Assembly: GCA_029962745.1 (NCBI GenBank)
Contig: CM057158.1
Coordinates: forward strand, 2,019,558-2,083,557
Direction of reading: 5' to 3'
DNA from: Echinometra lucunter
Lineage: Eukaryota; Echinodermata; Echinoidea; Camarodonta; Echinometridae
Length of the DNA: 64,000 nt
The notes beneath the pieces were generated by a model that saw only the letters and a list, made by a program, of their open reading frames with translations, did not search any database and was not told where the DNA came from. Shown piece after piece: positions 1 through 10,501 of the stretch (position 1 is the stretch's first letter; each line of letters opens with the position of its first letter). Made by a program: the position numbers and the translations under genes.

Positions 1-556
1 TGAGTTTTGTTTCTTTTCAAATGTCTGATTTGGTAGGTTTGTATTTTTTTTTTGCTCTTGGTGCCAATGATATAATGTCGGAAATTACTTTTTATATATT
101 ATATGTTCTACTGAATGTCTAAAAATACTGCATGTAGAAAAGTAAAGTGAGACTTGTTAAACTTTCATAACTTTCTCATTTTGTAACCGTTTTTCCTGGA
201 ACTTTTTAAATTGCTTCTCTCTGTCCTCTCTTATCATTAAAATTGCTCAAGAGTTTGCAGATCGTATTCCAAACGATGTTTTTTTAGTTTTGTTTTGTTT
301 TGTTTTGTAGGATCTTTGTGTATTTTTTCTTTGATTTTTTTCTTCAAGCCATCATGATCAAGGTAGATTGTCATTAAGAATGGATTGCTCTTTAATGACG
401 AAGAGATATCAGTTACTACGATAATAATCAGAGAATCTTGTCATCTTTCTTCATCTTTCTTTCTATGTAAAAACTGATGACGAGACAGACGAGGATGCTG
501 ATGATAATGAGGCAGTGTGAATACTGCCGTTAGACATGAAAACCTCTTCTTTGCGC
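1..556. other. AT-rich intergenic DNA, no feature
   Basis: T-rich sequence with short poly(T) and TTTTG runs. I see no convincing coding segment or RNA gene on either strand. Confidence 0.6.
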
Positions 557-1420
557 TTTATCCTTTCATGTTTGCAATGACTGCTGCCACAAGGCCAAAA
601 TAATAACCTCACACATACTGTCTGCGTCTGCGGCATAGAGATTTCTTATTAGCAAGTTTTGGAGCATGCTGGAAAGAAATCAATTACTGAAAAACAAATA
701 AATGAAACAAAAGGGAAAACCCAAACAAAAAATGGTGCTTTCTGGGTTTTGAACCCATAATCTCTCCATCAAGCTAGGAGATGCGAGTCAATCACTCTAT
801 GCAGAGAGCTATACGCTGCCTTACTACCACCCTCCAGTTTATCCTTTCCTGTTTGAAAATGACTGCGGCCAAAAAGCCAATAATAACCTCACACATACAG
901 TTTACTACGTCGGGATTTTTTATTAAAAAGTTCGGAGCATGCAAAAATGAAATCAGTTACTAAAAAAAGAAGAAGAAGAAGAAGAAGAGACAAAATGGAA
1001 AACCCAAACAAAACAGGTGCTTCCTGGGCAACGAACCCTAAATCTCCTTGTCGGGGAGATGCGAGCCAATCGCTCTGTACAGAGGGGTACACGTTGCCTC
1101 ACCACTATCTTTCAGTTCATCTTCACCCTTTATCTTTTCCTGTTAGCAGGTTTGCAATGACTGCCGCAAAAAGCCAAAATAATAACTTCACACTGTTTGC
1201 TCCATAGAGATTTTTATTAAACTTTAAGTTGGGGCATACGAAAACATCCGTTAATGAAAAAAAAATCAATGAAACATAAAGAAACAAAACAGAAAAACCC
1301 GAACTGAAACAAAAATGAATGCTTTATGGGTTTCGAACCCATGAAGCGAAATCTCCACATTGCGAGTCAATCGCTCGAGATGCAGAGGGCTATGCTGACC
1401 CTCTACCAGCCTCCAAGGTA
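557..1420 (-). repeat. Three tandem copies of a ~285-bp tRNA-like repeat
   Basis: Three diverged head-to-tail units begin at about 557, 838 and 1129 with TTTATCCTTTC or a close variant, giving spacings of 281 and 291 bp. Each carries, in the same order, an ATGACTGC segment, a CCAAAATAATAAC segment, an A-rich stretch, and a block reading TGGGTTTCGAACCCA or a decayed form near 735, 1030 and 1328. That block is the reverse complement of a tRNA-type B box, so the unit looks like a minus-strand tRNA-derived SINE or a composite repeat. The middle unit has gained an AAG microsatellite. Not a functional tRNA: no acceptor stem closes around the B box. Confidence 0.65.
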
Positions 1421-3512
1421 TTTTGGTACCCTTTATTCTTTCCGATTTGTGATGACCTTTCAAATACATCCATTTTGTGCCACTCGCGATCTAAAAGAGT
1501 GTTTTACACCGACGAGCATACACTTGTATCTCTGTCATATTAAATGTCTCTTTAAGGGAAAAAAATGAATTTTCTTTTCTGTACAATCCCAACTTAGCAT
1601 GTACCTAAGGTCACATGCAAGTTTGTTTGTTTTTTTTTTTTTTTTTTTTTTTTTTTTGTATTACCGTACATCAATGCCTCAGTGACATACCAAAGATAAA
1701 TCGGCTTTTGAAGGTGTCCTTTCAAAGTGAAGCTTAAAGGCATTCAAACTAGTCTTTCATATCTTGAAGACATCTTATTGTACTGAAAAGTCAATGCACC
1801 TCTTCGCTCCAGAGCTCGTCTTCCACAATTATGACTGAATAGGTTTCCAATGTTATTTTAAGCTCTCTGTAACGCAATGTTGTTGCCTTAGTGAAAGGGC
1901 TTTGATCAGTCAAGTTTGAGCGGAGTAGTGCTTTTATTTCTTTTTACTCGTACAGTATTTTCAAAGCACAAAAAGCTGAAGTTGGACTGAAGTGAACAAG
2001 AGCTTGATGACAGTGCACTCTTTGTAATTGCCAAATTCCTTATGAAACAGATGGGTAGAGGCTCTGAGTAACCAGACCTTCTTGACGGAGCAATAATACT
2101 TGCATTTTAAAGGGATGATCCTTCTTTCCCCAAATCAAACGAAAGTCCAATATACTATGCATGTAAGTGATTTTCACTGTATGTCATAAGCATTTATAGC
2201 ACATGCAAAGGAAATGTGGTATCGGGCATCACATGAAAAACAGCAGGGGAGAATGATTTGGAATAAAACGAACCGGTGGAGAAAGTGCGATCAAGATTAC
2301 ACAGCTCACACAGCGTCGTACAATTAACATTTGGACTTTTGTGTTTGAATTTTCTTCGAATTCGACTTGCAGTTGAATACAAAAGGCAAGAATAAAATAT
2401 GAGATTGTGTGTATGAATCAACTTATTCATGATTTTTGATAATGTATTGAAGGTGATTGACACTCATGCCCCTTTTATGAGGACCTTAAACAAAAGAAAA
2501 AATTCTCAATGAATTACTCTAGTGAATTTTACATTTTACCATGCATAAATTCGTCCGATGAACGTTGGTATAATTTAGCTTGCATTAATTCGTAAGCAAA
2601 TACCATTTCTGCCAACCATTTCTGCCAACCATTTGGTAATACAATCCTACTCTTATAGTCACATTTCATGGAGTCTATAAAAAGTTGAATTGTAGCTTTA
2701 AGAAAGCGTAGGCATTTCTAATCACCTGGGGTTAACAATGGATCGTTACGTATTCATACTTTTGTCCTAGACGTCTATAGGCTCTATAGTATAGGAGATT
2801 CATTCAGGACCATGCAATAGTGAGTGGATTTCGAGGAAATACAAGAACAAATCTCTATAGCTGGGGCTGTAGTGAAAAAATATGGAAAGAAGCAGGAGAA
2901 AAAAAAGCTAGAGGGAAATGGAAATGGATAAAAATTGGGCAGAGTGAGGTGCGCAACGCATCCTGCGCCAGCCTACGCTGACTGCCGCCACCTGGCTGAC
3001 TGCCGCTCTTCATTTGTTCTCTTACCTTTTTTCTTTTCTCGCTCCCGCTGTTTTTCCTTCTACTTTTTTCTTTCTTTTTTGTTGGCGTTTTGGAGGGGTG
3101 ACCTCCCCCATCGCCCCCCCCCCCTCCCTGGCTACGCAAGTGCACTCCCATGGTAAAGGAGCTTTTGCAGTATTGATGGTTTGCCACTCTGTAAAAGAAG
3201 ACTATTTGGCACTACAAACTTAAAGCCCGTGTCTAGTTTTGGAAAATCTAAGAATATTCATTTTCAAAATATGAATCCATTCTCAGATAAACAGATAAAA
3301 CCAAGTGTTATATCATAAAACACATTAGTATTGATATTATGCGTGTTTTCTGCCTTACTATGCATGCTATTTGGGAAATTGTGAATGCGTTACTTAACAA
3401 CAGAAAGAGTCTAGGAGTCTAGGGAGAAGTAATGAAATTCGAGTAATATCACTATTGTAAAATTGAAAATAAACCATGGTTGAAATTTATTTATTTATTT
3501 CTTATTTTTTTT

Positions 3513-3543
<31 letters not shown>

Positions 3544-4574
3544 GTAGGTGACACCCCCAAGCCCTCCAGTATGCCAGTGCCTCACCTACTTCACCTCACC
3601 TACCTACTACATACAAACAATTGACTACTGAAATGCCGATTATGGAAGAGTTAACTTGAGCTTATAAGCACATGTAAATATAAATTAGCTACTTAATAGA
3701 AAAGAAAAGAAAAACAAATTAGCAGTAAGGTGATTACCGTTTCTCTATTTTCTTTAGAAAAGTTCAAACTTTTCACCAAGAAAACCATTTTAAATTCAAG
3801 AAAACAAAGTATTCCGTCTATCCCTCCGTCTTTCGTGAATTATAACTCCCCTAAAATTAAAATGATATGCCCCACAACCGATACATAGCATGTACAAGGG
3901 AGAATGTTCTATTATATTATGGGATTTTTTTTCCTTTCTAATTGCAAAAAGTAATCGTTAATTTGTAGAATTTCTCCGACATTATGATATGAATAATGTT
4001 CAACAGAGTGGTTGAAACATACTTTGAAAACGTTCACAGAATGATGAATTCATCCAAACAAAGCAGAAACATCGTTTTAATCACTCACTCGGACACGAAA
4101 CATCACATTCACTACATTCAGAACACACCACATCGCAGGCTATTGTCCATATGATGACGTCACGGATCTCGCATCGAGTTGGGCAACGTATGCACAGGCA
4201 ATATTGGGGGTCCGTTTTATCGATTTGTGACGGGCAATATTTGTTCCCGTATTTGTTTCCCATTTACTTTTCAAAAGTTTCAATCGGTTTCATAGTGATT
4301 TGTGCACCATAAACTTTATTTTGATATGAAATTAGAGCATATTCAAAACCTATGAATAGCAGCTTTAAAGCCTGATACCCTGTGTTTGTGCAGAGTGCGG
4401 TCCAATGTACCAATACTGAAATCAAATTTTAAATTTAAACTCACAATTATTTCCTTCTGAGATAATAACATAGTGTACATCTGATATATATGATACAGAG
4501 AAGGTGGTGAAAAAGCGGCATAGCTGCAAAATTACTGTGAACTTTTTTTCTAAAAGCAGTGATAAAGCACCTCG
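1421..4574. other. Intergenic DNA with poly(T), poly(C) and poly(G) runs
   Basis: No host gene recognised. It holds a 30+ base poly(T) near 1626, a polypyrimidine and C-run block near 3050-3130 followed by CTGGCTACGCAAGTGC, and poly(T) running into poly(G) near 3505-3544. Open frames here are short and follow the low-complexity sequence. Confidence 0.55.
3523..3544 (+). repeat. G22 homopolymer after poly(T)
   Basis: Twenty-two uninterrupted G directly follow about 18 T. Similar C or G runs recur throughout the window (near 3113, 7703, 8334, 20127, 26367, 30200, 32847, 35691, 50127, 50936, 54109 and 60238), usually near sequence like GGATTTACGCC or its relatives, so they appear to belong to dispersed elements. 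Run lengths in an assembly are unreliable. Confidence 0.8.
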
Positions 4575-5195
4575 TCGTCGGTCTTACGAACCGGCGAATA
4601 GCCCATCCTCGCGGAAAAACACAGTTCAGAGTAAAAGAGTTTACATACTATATTTTAATATCATCGTTGTATTAAGCACCACATATAAAGAAAACTCAAA
4701 TTATAAGCTTATAGACCTATTCGCCGGTTCGTGAGAACGAAAAAATCGCACACCCGGTCAGAAATACAGGCTATTCGCCACTTATTCGCCGGTTCGTAAG
4801 AACGAAAGGCTTGTGCGCGCGGTCAGAACATACCTTATTCGCCGCCTATTCGCCGGTTCGTAAGACCGAACAGTGCTATTCGACGTTCACCTTCCAAATA
4901 TGGTCGCGCGTATGTATGGATGCGCGTATGTGGGTCAACAAACTTTAAAAGTTGACAAGGGATAATGCGTGTAAAGCAATTGTAAGGGGGTTATTCGCCG
5001 GTTCGTAAGACCGGCAAGTGCTATTCGCCGGTCACCCAAAAATATAAAAATCAGGATTTCTCTAAAAATAAACGAAATTGAGCGATGAAAATTTGCCAAT
5101 CGATAGATTATGACATATACATCCAAATATGTAAAAAAGTGAAAATTGATTTTTTGACCCAATTTTGGCTATTCGCCGGTTCGTAAGACCGACGA
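4575..5195. mobile_element. Foldback-like element of TATTCGCCGG repeats
   Basis: A 29-bp perfect inverted repeat bounds this 621-bp segment (4575-4603 against 5167-5195). Further copies of the core TATTCGCCGGTTCGTAAG lie inside at about 4717, 4783, 4847 and 4990, mostly in the same orientation as the right end. The core is itself a partial palindrome around CCGGTTCG. There is no transposase frame. No clear target-site duplication is visible, so mobility is inferred from structure only. Confidence 0.6.
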
Positions 5196-6019
5196 AGATT
5201 TGGCACATTTATGATGAGGTATACTGGAAGTACTTCCAGAAATAATTTCATGGAGTAATTGTATGCAAGTATGGATTTCCCATGATATTGTGATGTTATT
5301 CTTGCACATCTGAACGATTAACGATTTCGTCCATAAAAATTGTTCGACCCGCCACCGTTCCGTGGTACTCGTATGCAGTCGTAGAGCTTCTCTATTCAGA
5401 ACATGCAATGTTGCGCGGTATCTTCAGACAAGTCTATTGCGGTGGAGTTTGTGGAGAAGTGACACTCGATAATGCAGTCCATCGGAACTGTAAAACAATG
5501 AAGGCCAACTATTTTGACCGTTAAACACTGGCATAGTTCTGGGGTCAGCAATTTATAGGGGCAGTAAAGTCATGGGGGTAGGGAGGCTAATGTGCTGAGC
5601 CAGAGAACAATTCTATCGAAGGGGGCATTGTCTTCCTTTCACGTAATATCCTTCCTTCTCCCTTGACTCTCAATTTTTTCCATTTTCATTTATCATTGAT
5701 CAGGGAGAGGATGAGTGCGCAACATCTCCATCTCCATAGATACCATTACCCATGCAGCTTCGTTTCTTAGTGATTATAAGGCTTATGTCATTTCTCTATT
5801 CATGTTTTCATTCTTCCATTACTCTTCTCTAATACTGGCTCTTCTTCTAATACTGTTTGTTGACTACTACAATAATAACTTTTTCTTCGGTTATAGTATT
5901 CATTTTCTACCTTCTCCCACTTTTTCGTTTATTTTCCTTGCCCCTCCCCTAATTTTCTCAGAAACAATGAATAAGTGTCCATGTGAAAAGCGTAGTATGT
6001 GATTCCTCAAACCATGAGT
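5196..6019. other. Intergenic DNA, no feature
   Basis: Mixed composition without recognisable coding sequence or repeat structure. A T-rich frame near 5715-6002 would be hydrophobic but has no homology I recognise and no splice context. Confidence 0.5.
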
Positions 6020-6330
6020 TTCAAGAGCTGAAATTTTTACCATTTGACCTTTGACCTACATAAATGACCTTTGACCCTCAAATACCAGTTATGTCCCTGA
6101 AAGGCATCTACTATCCAAGTTTGGTTACAAATGGACTTATGGTTCTAAAGTTACCAATCCCAGTAGAAATATGCACGAAAATGTTAACATTTGACCTCAG
6201 TTGACCTTTGACCTACATATGTGACCTTTGACTCCCCAATAACACTGGAGTTTGTGTAAGGCATTTATCATCCAAGTTTAGTTACAAACATGTCAATAAG
6301 CACAAATATAAGCATGGCCTACTTGGTTTG
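6020..6330 (+). repeat. Two-unit repeat rich in TGACCTTTGACCT
   Basis: Two diverged copies, about 155 bp apart, share TTTGACCTTTGACCTAC, then GTGACCTTTGAC or similar, then CATCCAAGTTTAGTTAC. The TGACCT half-sites spaced by one base look like DR1 nuclear-receptor elements, but they sit in a dispersed repeat: related motifs occur in the 15.6-16.6 kb array and, inverted, at 42.2-43.0 kb. A relative of the segment after the second unit (GCATGGCCTACTTGG) recurs near 9784. Confidence 0.65.
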
Positions 6331-7234
6331 TAGAGCGAAAATCCACGTCTGCACTTTTGTACAGGGCACATGCATGTTAAGGCATTATAGTCTATGGGAA
6401 TGGGTGATGTTCGTTATTCCGAAGGTTCGAATACTCCGAAGGTTCGTTATTCCGAAGGTTCGCAATTCCGAAGGTTCGTTGTTCCGAAGGTTCGTTATTT
6501 CGAAAATGAAATAAGGTTCGTTATTCCGAAGGTTCGTTAGTCCGAAAATGAAATAAGGTTCGTTATTCCGAAGGTTCGTGAGTCCGAAAATGAAAAGAGG
6601 TTCGTTATTCCGAAGGTTCGTTAATCCGAAAATGAAATAAGGTTCGTTAGTCCGAAAATGACATAAGGTTCGTTAGTCCGAAAATGAAATAAGGTTCGTT
6701 AGTCCGAAAATGAAATAAGGTTCGTTATTCCGAAAATGAAATGAGGTTCGTTATTCCGAAAATGAAATAAGGTTCGTTATTCCGAAAATGAAATAAACTC
6801 CTTAAGTAGCAAATACGGTGTTTTGATTAAAAAATAATAGGATATTACGCAATAAAAATATTGGTATAGTCTCAGCGGAGGATGAACATTGTATATTTTT
6901 CGGCAGAGCATATGTTGCATCAAAAAGTGGCGTAGATCAAGAATTTTGATTTTGATTTTATCTGAGCAATTACCGCCTGAGCGAATGGATTTAGAATGTT
7001 GGGGGCTGTTTGTGGGTCATCCGTAACTTACCTCCAGGCAAGAGAGATTTTTTGGGGGGGAGGGGGGTGCCGGGGTGTGGTTTATTCTGGGGTTTTTTCG
7101 AGGGGGGTCATTATTTAAATTATTGTTTTTATTTCATTATCATTATCATGTGGGATTTGAAGAGGTATTGTATTCCAGTTCGTTTCCCCGGAACAGCATT
7201 GTGTGCGGGTGTGTGTGTTGTGTGTACCGTGAAG

Positions 7235-7400
7235 GTGCCGTGGTCGAGTGGTCTAAGGCGCTTGACTGGAGACGCGAAAGTCAGGGGTTCGATTCCCGGC
7301 ACGGCACTTATGCCCTCGAGCAAGGCATTTCATCTACATTGCTCTTTTATCGTATACGTCAAATAAATGAAAATGCTAAAGTCATTATTGATACCAACGT
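7235..7400 (+). repeat. tRNA-derived SINE, copy 1
   Basis: The tRNA-like head at 7235-7307 has a perfect 7-bp acceptor pairing (GTGCCGT with ACGGCAC), an A-box-like AGTGGTCTAAGGC and a B box GGTTCGATTCC. It continues into CTTATGCCCTCGAGCAAGGC and the tail ATTGATACCAACGTGTGCA. The second SINE just downstream has the same tail. The anticodon arm would have an 11-base loop and there is no long variable arm, so this is a SINE head and not a working tRNA. Confidence 0.8.
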
Positions 7401-7443
7401 GTGCACGTGTTTAAAAAAAAAAAGTGTGTATGTGTATGTCGAG

Positions 7444-7600
7444 GTGTCGTATGGTTTAAGGCGCTTGATTGTAGACGCGAAGGTTCTGGGTTCGAACCCC
7501 GGCACGGCACTTATGCCCTGGAACAAGGCATTTTATCTACATTGCTGTTTTATCGTATTTCAAATAAAGTGATGTGCTATATGCATATTGATACCAACGT
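7444..7600 (+). repeat. tRNA-derived SINE, copy 2
   Basis: Second copy of the SINE, in tandem with the first and separated by A-rich and GT-rich DNA. The head is more decayed (GTGTCGT no longer pairs fully with ACGGCAC), but the B box GGTTCGAACCC and the tail ATTGATACCAACGTGTGCA are kept. Both copies lie inside the foldback transposon core. Confidence 0.8.
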
Positions 7601-7974
7601 GTGCATATTTTGTTACAAAAAACAAATGTTTGTGCTGAGGCGATGGGGTTAGGTTTGTACATAGAACCCCTGAAATCCTTGTTTCGATGCATGCCAATCT
7701 CACCCCCCCCCCCCCCACTTCCCAAGTAAAAAAAAAAAACGTTTGAGCTCTTTTCGTTACAGTGGTGAGGTACTAGGCAAAGCAATAATATCAAAAGTTT
7801 TAGATAATTATAGCTATTCCATTCATGATACTGACTCTTCGAATCTTTGACATTAGCCTAGTCAGAGGGGGACGGGGATGGGGGGGGGGGGAGGTATATA
7901 TACATACAGAAGAGAAAAGCGACATTAATAAATAGTGAAAGTTATGCTTAACAATGCCCCTCCAGGGTGGCATT

Positions 7975-8124
7975 TCATCAACACTTGTTGTCTGACAAGC
8001 TGTCAGATCTGACATCTTTCCTTGATTTTGATTGGCTGAGAAGCATTGTTACTATGGCAACTGTCGGATAAAACAGACTTTGTCGGATAAAACATCCGAC
8101 AAGTCCTTTCATGAAATGCTCCCC
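7975..8124. mobile_element. Palindromic MITE nested in the foldback core
   Basis: About 150 bp with inverted ends (GGGTGGCATTTCAT against GGGGAGCATTTCAT) and inner complementary segments around GACAAG and CCGACAAG. A MITE of similar plan, beginning GGGCACCGTTTCAT, occurs downstream of gene A at 23591. No coding capacity. Confidence 0.65.
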
Positions 8125-9290
8125 AGATCCTAATTACTAACAGATGAATAAAAAGTAGTTTAATAGAAAATAATACTACTACTCTCCAGGAGAACCTGAT
8201 TCACAAGCTTTGCTATTAAAGGTTTCCTCCACATACACAGCGAGCATTGTTTATTTTATACTTGGGAAATTAGTGTGTGTTCCCCCCCCCCTTCCAAAAA
8301 TTTGGCCACGCTAGCTACGGATGGCTGTGACCCCCCCCCCCCCCCCCCATCAAAAAAAGGGGAGATCGACGCCCCTGTTTGGGGTGTTAAACACTCCTTC
8401 TATTCTGGTCCAAACAAGCCCCCTCCGGCCCCCGCAGAGCGACATTTTTAAGGCTTACAAGTGGTAAACATCTAATCGAGAATGGATCTTCGAACATGGA
8501 CAAAACAATGAAAAAAATGCATGAACCCCCCCCCCCCCCGACATCAGCAGGACTGGCGAAGAGCGGTAAACATAACATCGATTCTTGCATGGATTCAGGA
8601 TTGAAAATGAACTAGTCTCATAAGCCTATGATCACCCCCTTTGAAAGAATCCTGCGTTCGTATACGCCCCTGGTCACGATAGATCAGCCCCTCCCCCCCC
8701 CCCTAACTATTGAACAGAAAGGGTGATTCTCCCAACGTCCGTCCCGACTTCGCCACAGATTACTGTATTTTCGGACTAACGAACCTTATTTCATTTTCGG
8801 ATTAACGAACCTTATTTCATTTTCGGAATAACGAACCTTAAATCATTTTCGGATTAACGAACCTTATTTCATTTCAGGATAAACGAACCTAATTTCATTT
8901 TCGGAATAACGAACCTTAAATCATTTTCGGACTAACGAACCTTATTTCATTTTCGGACTATCGAACCTTCGGAATAACGAACCTTCGGAATAACGAACAT
9001 TATTTCATTTTCGGCTTCACGAACCTTCGGAATAACAAACCTTATTTCATTTTCGGATTAACGAACCTTCGGAATAACGAACTTTATTTCATTTTCGGAC
9101 TACCGAACCTTCGGACTAACGAACCTTCGGAATAACTCCACAAATGTTCGGATTAACGAACCCTTTTTCATTTTCGGACTAACGAACATCTAGGTATACG
9201 CAATTTGCGTGTTTCGGAATAACGAACCTTCGGAATAACAAACCTTCGGAATAACGAACCTTCGGAATAACGAGCTGTAACCATGGGAAT

Positions 9291-9971
9291 ATGACACATG
9301 CATACGCAAGAAGAGAAATTTATGAAATATGAGTTTTCAAGTTTGAGACATTATAACTTTAGAACGGAGAATGGTATTGCTTTCTGATTTTCCACAGATG
9401 ACTATTGAATATCAAGAAAGTTGTCTGGAAGGTTTCAAGACAATTCTTAATTTCTTTCTTGATTTAAGCTAAATCATGCATTTTGCAAATTTTCATTTTT
9501 TAGGAAAAATGTCAAAAAACACACTTTTTGACTAAAAATCTGGACTGAATTACTTTGACATTACTCACAAATGGCATTAAACTGTAGGGAATTTAATTCT
9601 CTTTCAGATGAGACAAATTTTGTTGCAATTGGATGTTTCTATCAAATTTTATCTTGAAAAATTCAAATTCTGTCAAAATGGCGGCCATTTTTGGACGCCA
9701 TCTTGGATTTGGAAGCTTTCGCAACAAATTTTTTTGAGGTAGACCTCTTGAATATTGTGTGTTATGCTTTAAGCTTAAAAATGAGCATGGTCTACTTAGT
9801 TTGTACAGATGGTGGAACGAAACCCCCCTTTTCTGCTTTTGGCCCTCCGCTTATTCTATTCAACGAGGCGAAGCCGAGTTGAATAGAATGTCGCCCTTTC
9901 ACCTCATCTCGTACCATCGCACTCATGTCTATTCGCTATTAATTTTGTATACTGTACCAATTTTGGTGCAC
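9291..9971. other. Diverged repetitive intergenic DNA
   Basis: Contains GGCGGCCATTTTTGGACGCC near 9679, a short palindrome around GAGGCGAAGCCG near 9866, and a segment near 9784 related to 6311. No coding sequence recognised. Confidence 0.45.
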
Positions 9972-10067
9972 TGAACTGATTTCAGTTGCATATGATAAAT
10001 TATGTGCAGTCAATTCGAAAAGAAGAAATGACTCTACATAGAGAATAAAAGTGAATAAAAACTGTTT
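9972..10067 (+). repeat. ~95-bp direct repeat, left copy
   Basis: Closely matches 10753-10849; both include TTCAGTTGCATATGATAAAT and GAGAATAAAAGTGAATAAAA. The pair flanks the proposed first exon of gene A, 780 bp apart. Confidence 0.75.
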
Positions 10068-10436
10068 GGTTAAGTTGCACATTGTGCCAAAAATTGGAGC
10101 TATGCCGCTCTATATTTTATTGAACGTGGTGCATCTTTCCCGGAAATATTCGCCCAGCTTCTGGTTTATGGAGAAAGTCGGCCTGAAATGTATCGCACAT
10201 ACAGTATACCTAGCTTTTCGTCGCGTACTCGCTTCTTAAACTTCAAAAGTCTTTCCGGTATGAGAGTGACTCTTGAAAGGGGATTTTTTTCTTCCTGTCG
10301 TTTTCCCTTTTCTGTTTAAGAAACGACACAGCTCTAACGTTGAATTGGAAATTTTTCTTGTCTTCTTCCGTAGCATCTTTCCTTTTAGTAACGCGTTACG
10401 GAGAGCGTTTAGTTGTTTTCCATGTAGGGCATAAGA

Positions 10437-10501
10437 ATGTTACAATCACGGAGAATGGCTTGGCTTATTGCCTTGGTGATCTTGATATTGGCCTTGGGTT
10501 G
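10437..10501 (+). CDS. NAGPA: Gene A exon 1: signal peptide (inferred)
   Basis: An in-frame TAG at 10425 is followed by ATG at 10437 (A at -3) and a second ATG at 10455. The product starts MLQSRRMAW and runs into a leucine/isoleucine-rich core (LIALVILILALG), a classical signal peptide. The donor GTAAGT at 10502 leaves phase 2, exactly what exon 2 needs, and the split codon TG|G gives Trp. Gene B has the same phase and the same split Trp. cDNA is not available, so this exon is a prediction. Confidence 0.7.

Larger units (their letters stand above)
6402..9282. mobile_element. Foldback transposon with 8-bp target duplication
   Basis: The left arm (6402 to about 6796) is a tandem array of TTCGTTATTCCGAAGG (16 bp) and 26-bp variants with AAAATGAAATAAGG. 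The right arm (about 8765-9282) is the same array inverted. The ends read GGGTGATG and GCTGTAACC. Immediately outside, ATGGGAAT is present at both 6394-6401 and 9283-9290, a perfect 8-bp target duplication. The ~1.97-kb core encodes no transposase; it holds two SINEs, a small MITE and several C runs. Foldback transposons with tandem-repeat arms and 8-bp duplications (TU elements) are known in sea urchins; membership in that family is inference. Confidence 0.85.

Noticed and set aside
6402..6796. CRISPR-like array of short repeats
   Set aside because: Repeats are contiguous without unique spacers, the genome is eukaryotic, and the array is one arm of a foldback element.
7235..7307. Functional tRNA gene
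   Set aside because: The acceptor stem pairs perfectly, but the anticodon loop would be 11 bases and a near copy with the same non-tRNA tail lies downstream, so it is a SINE head.
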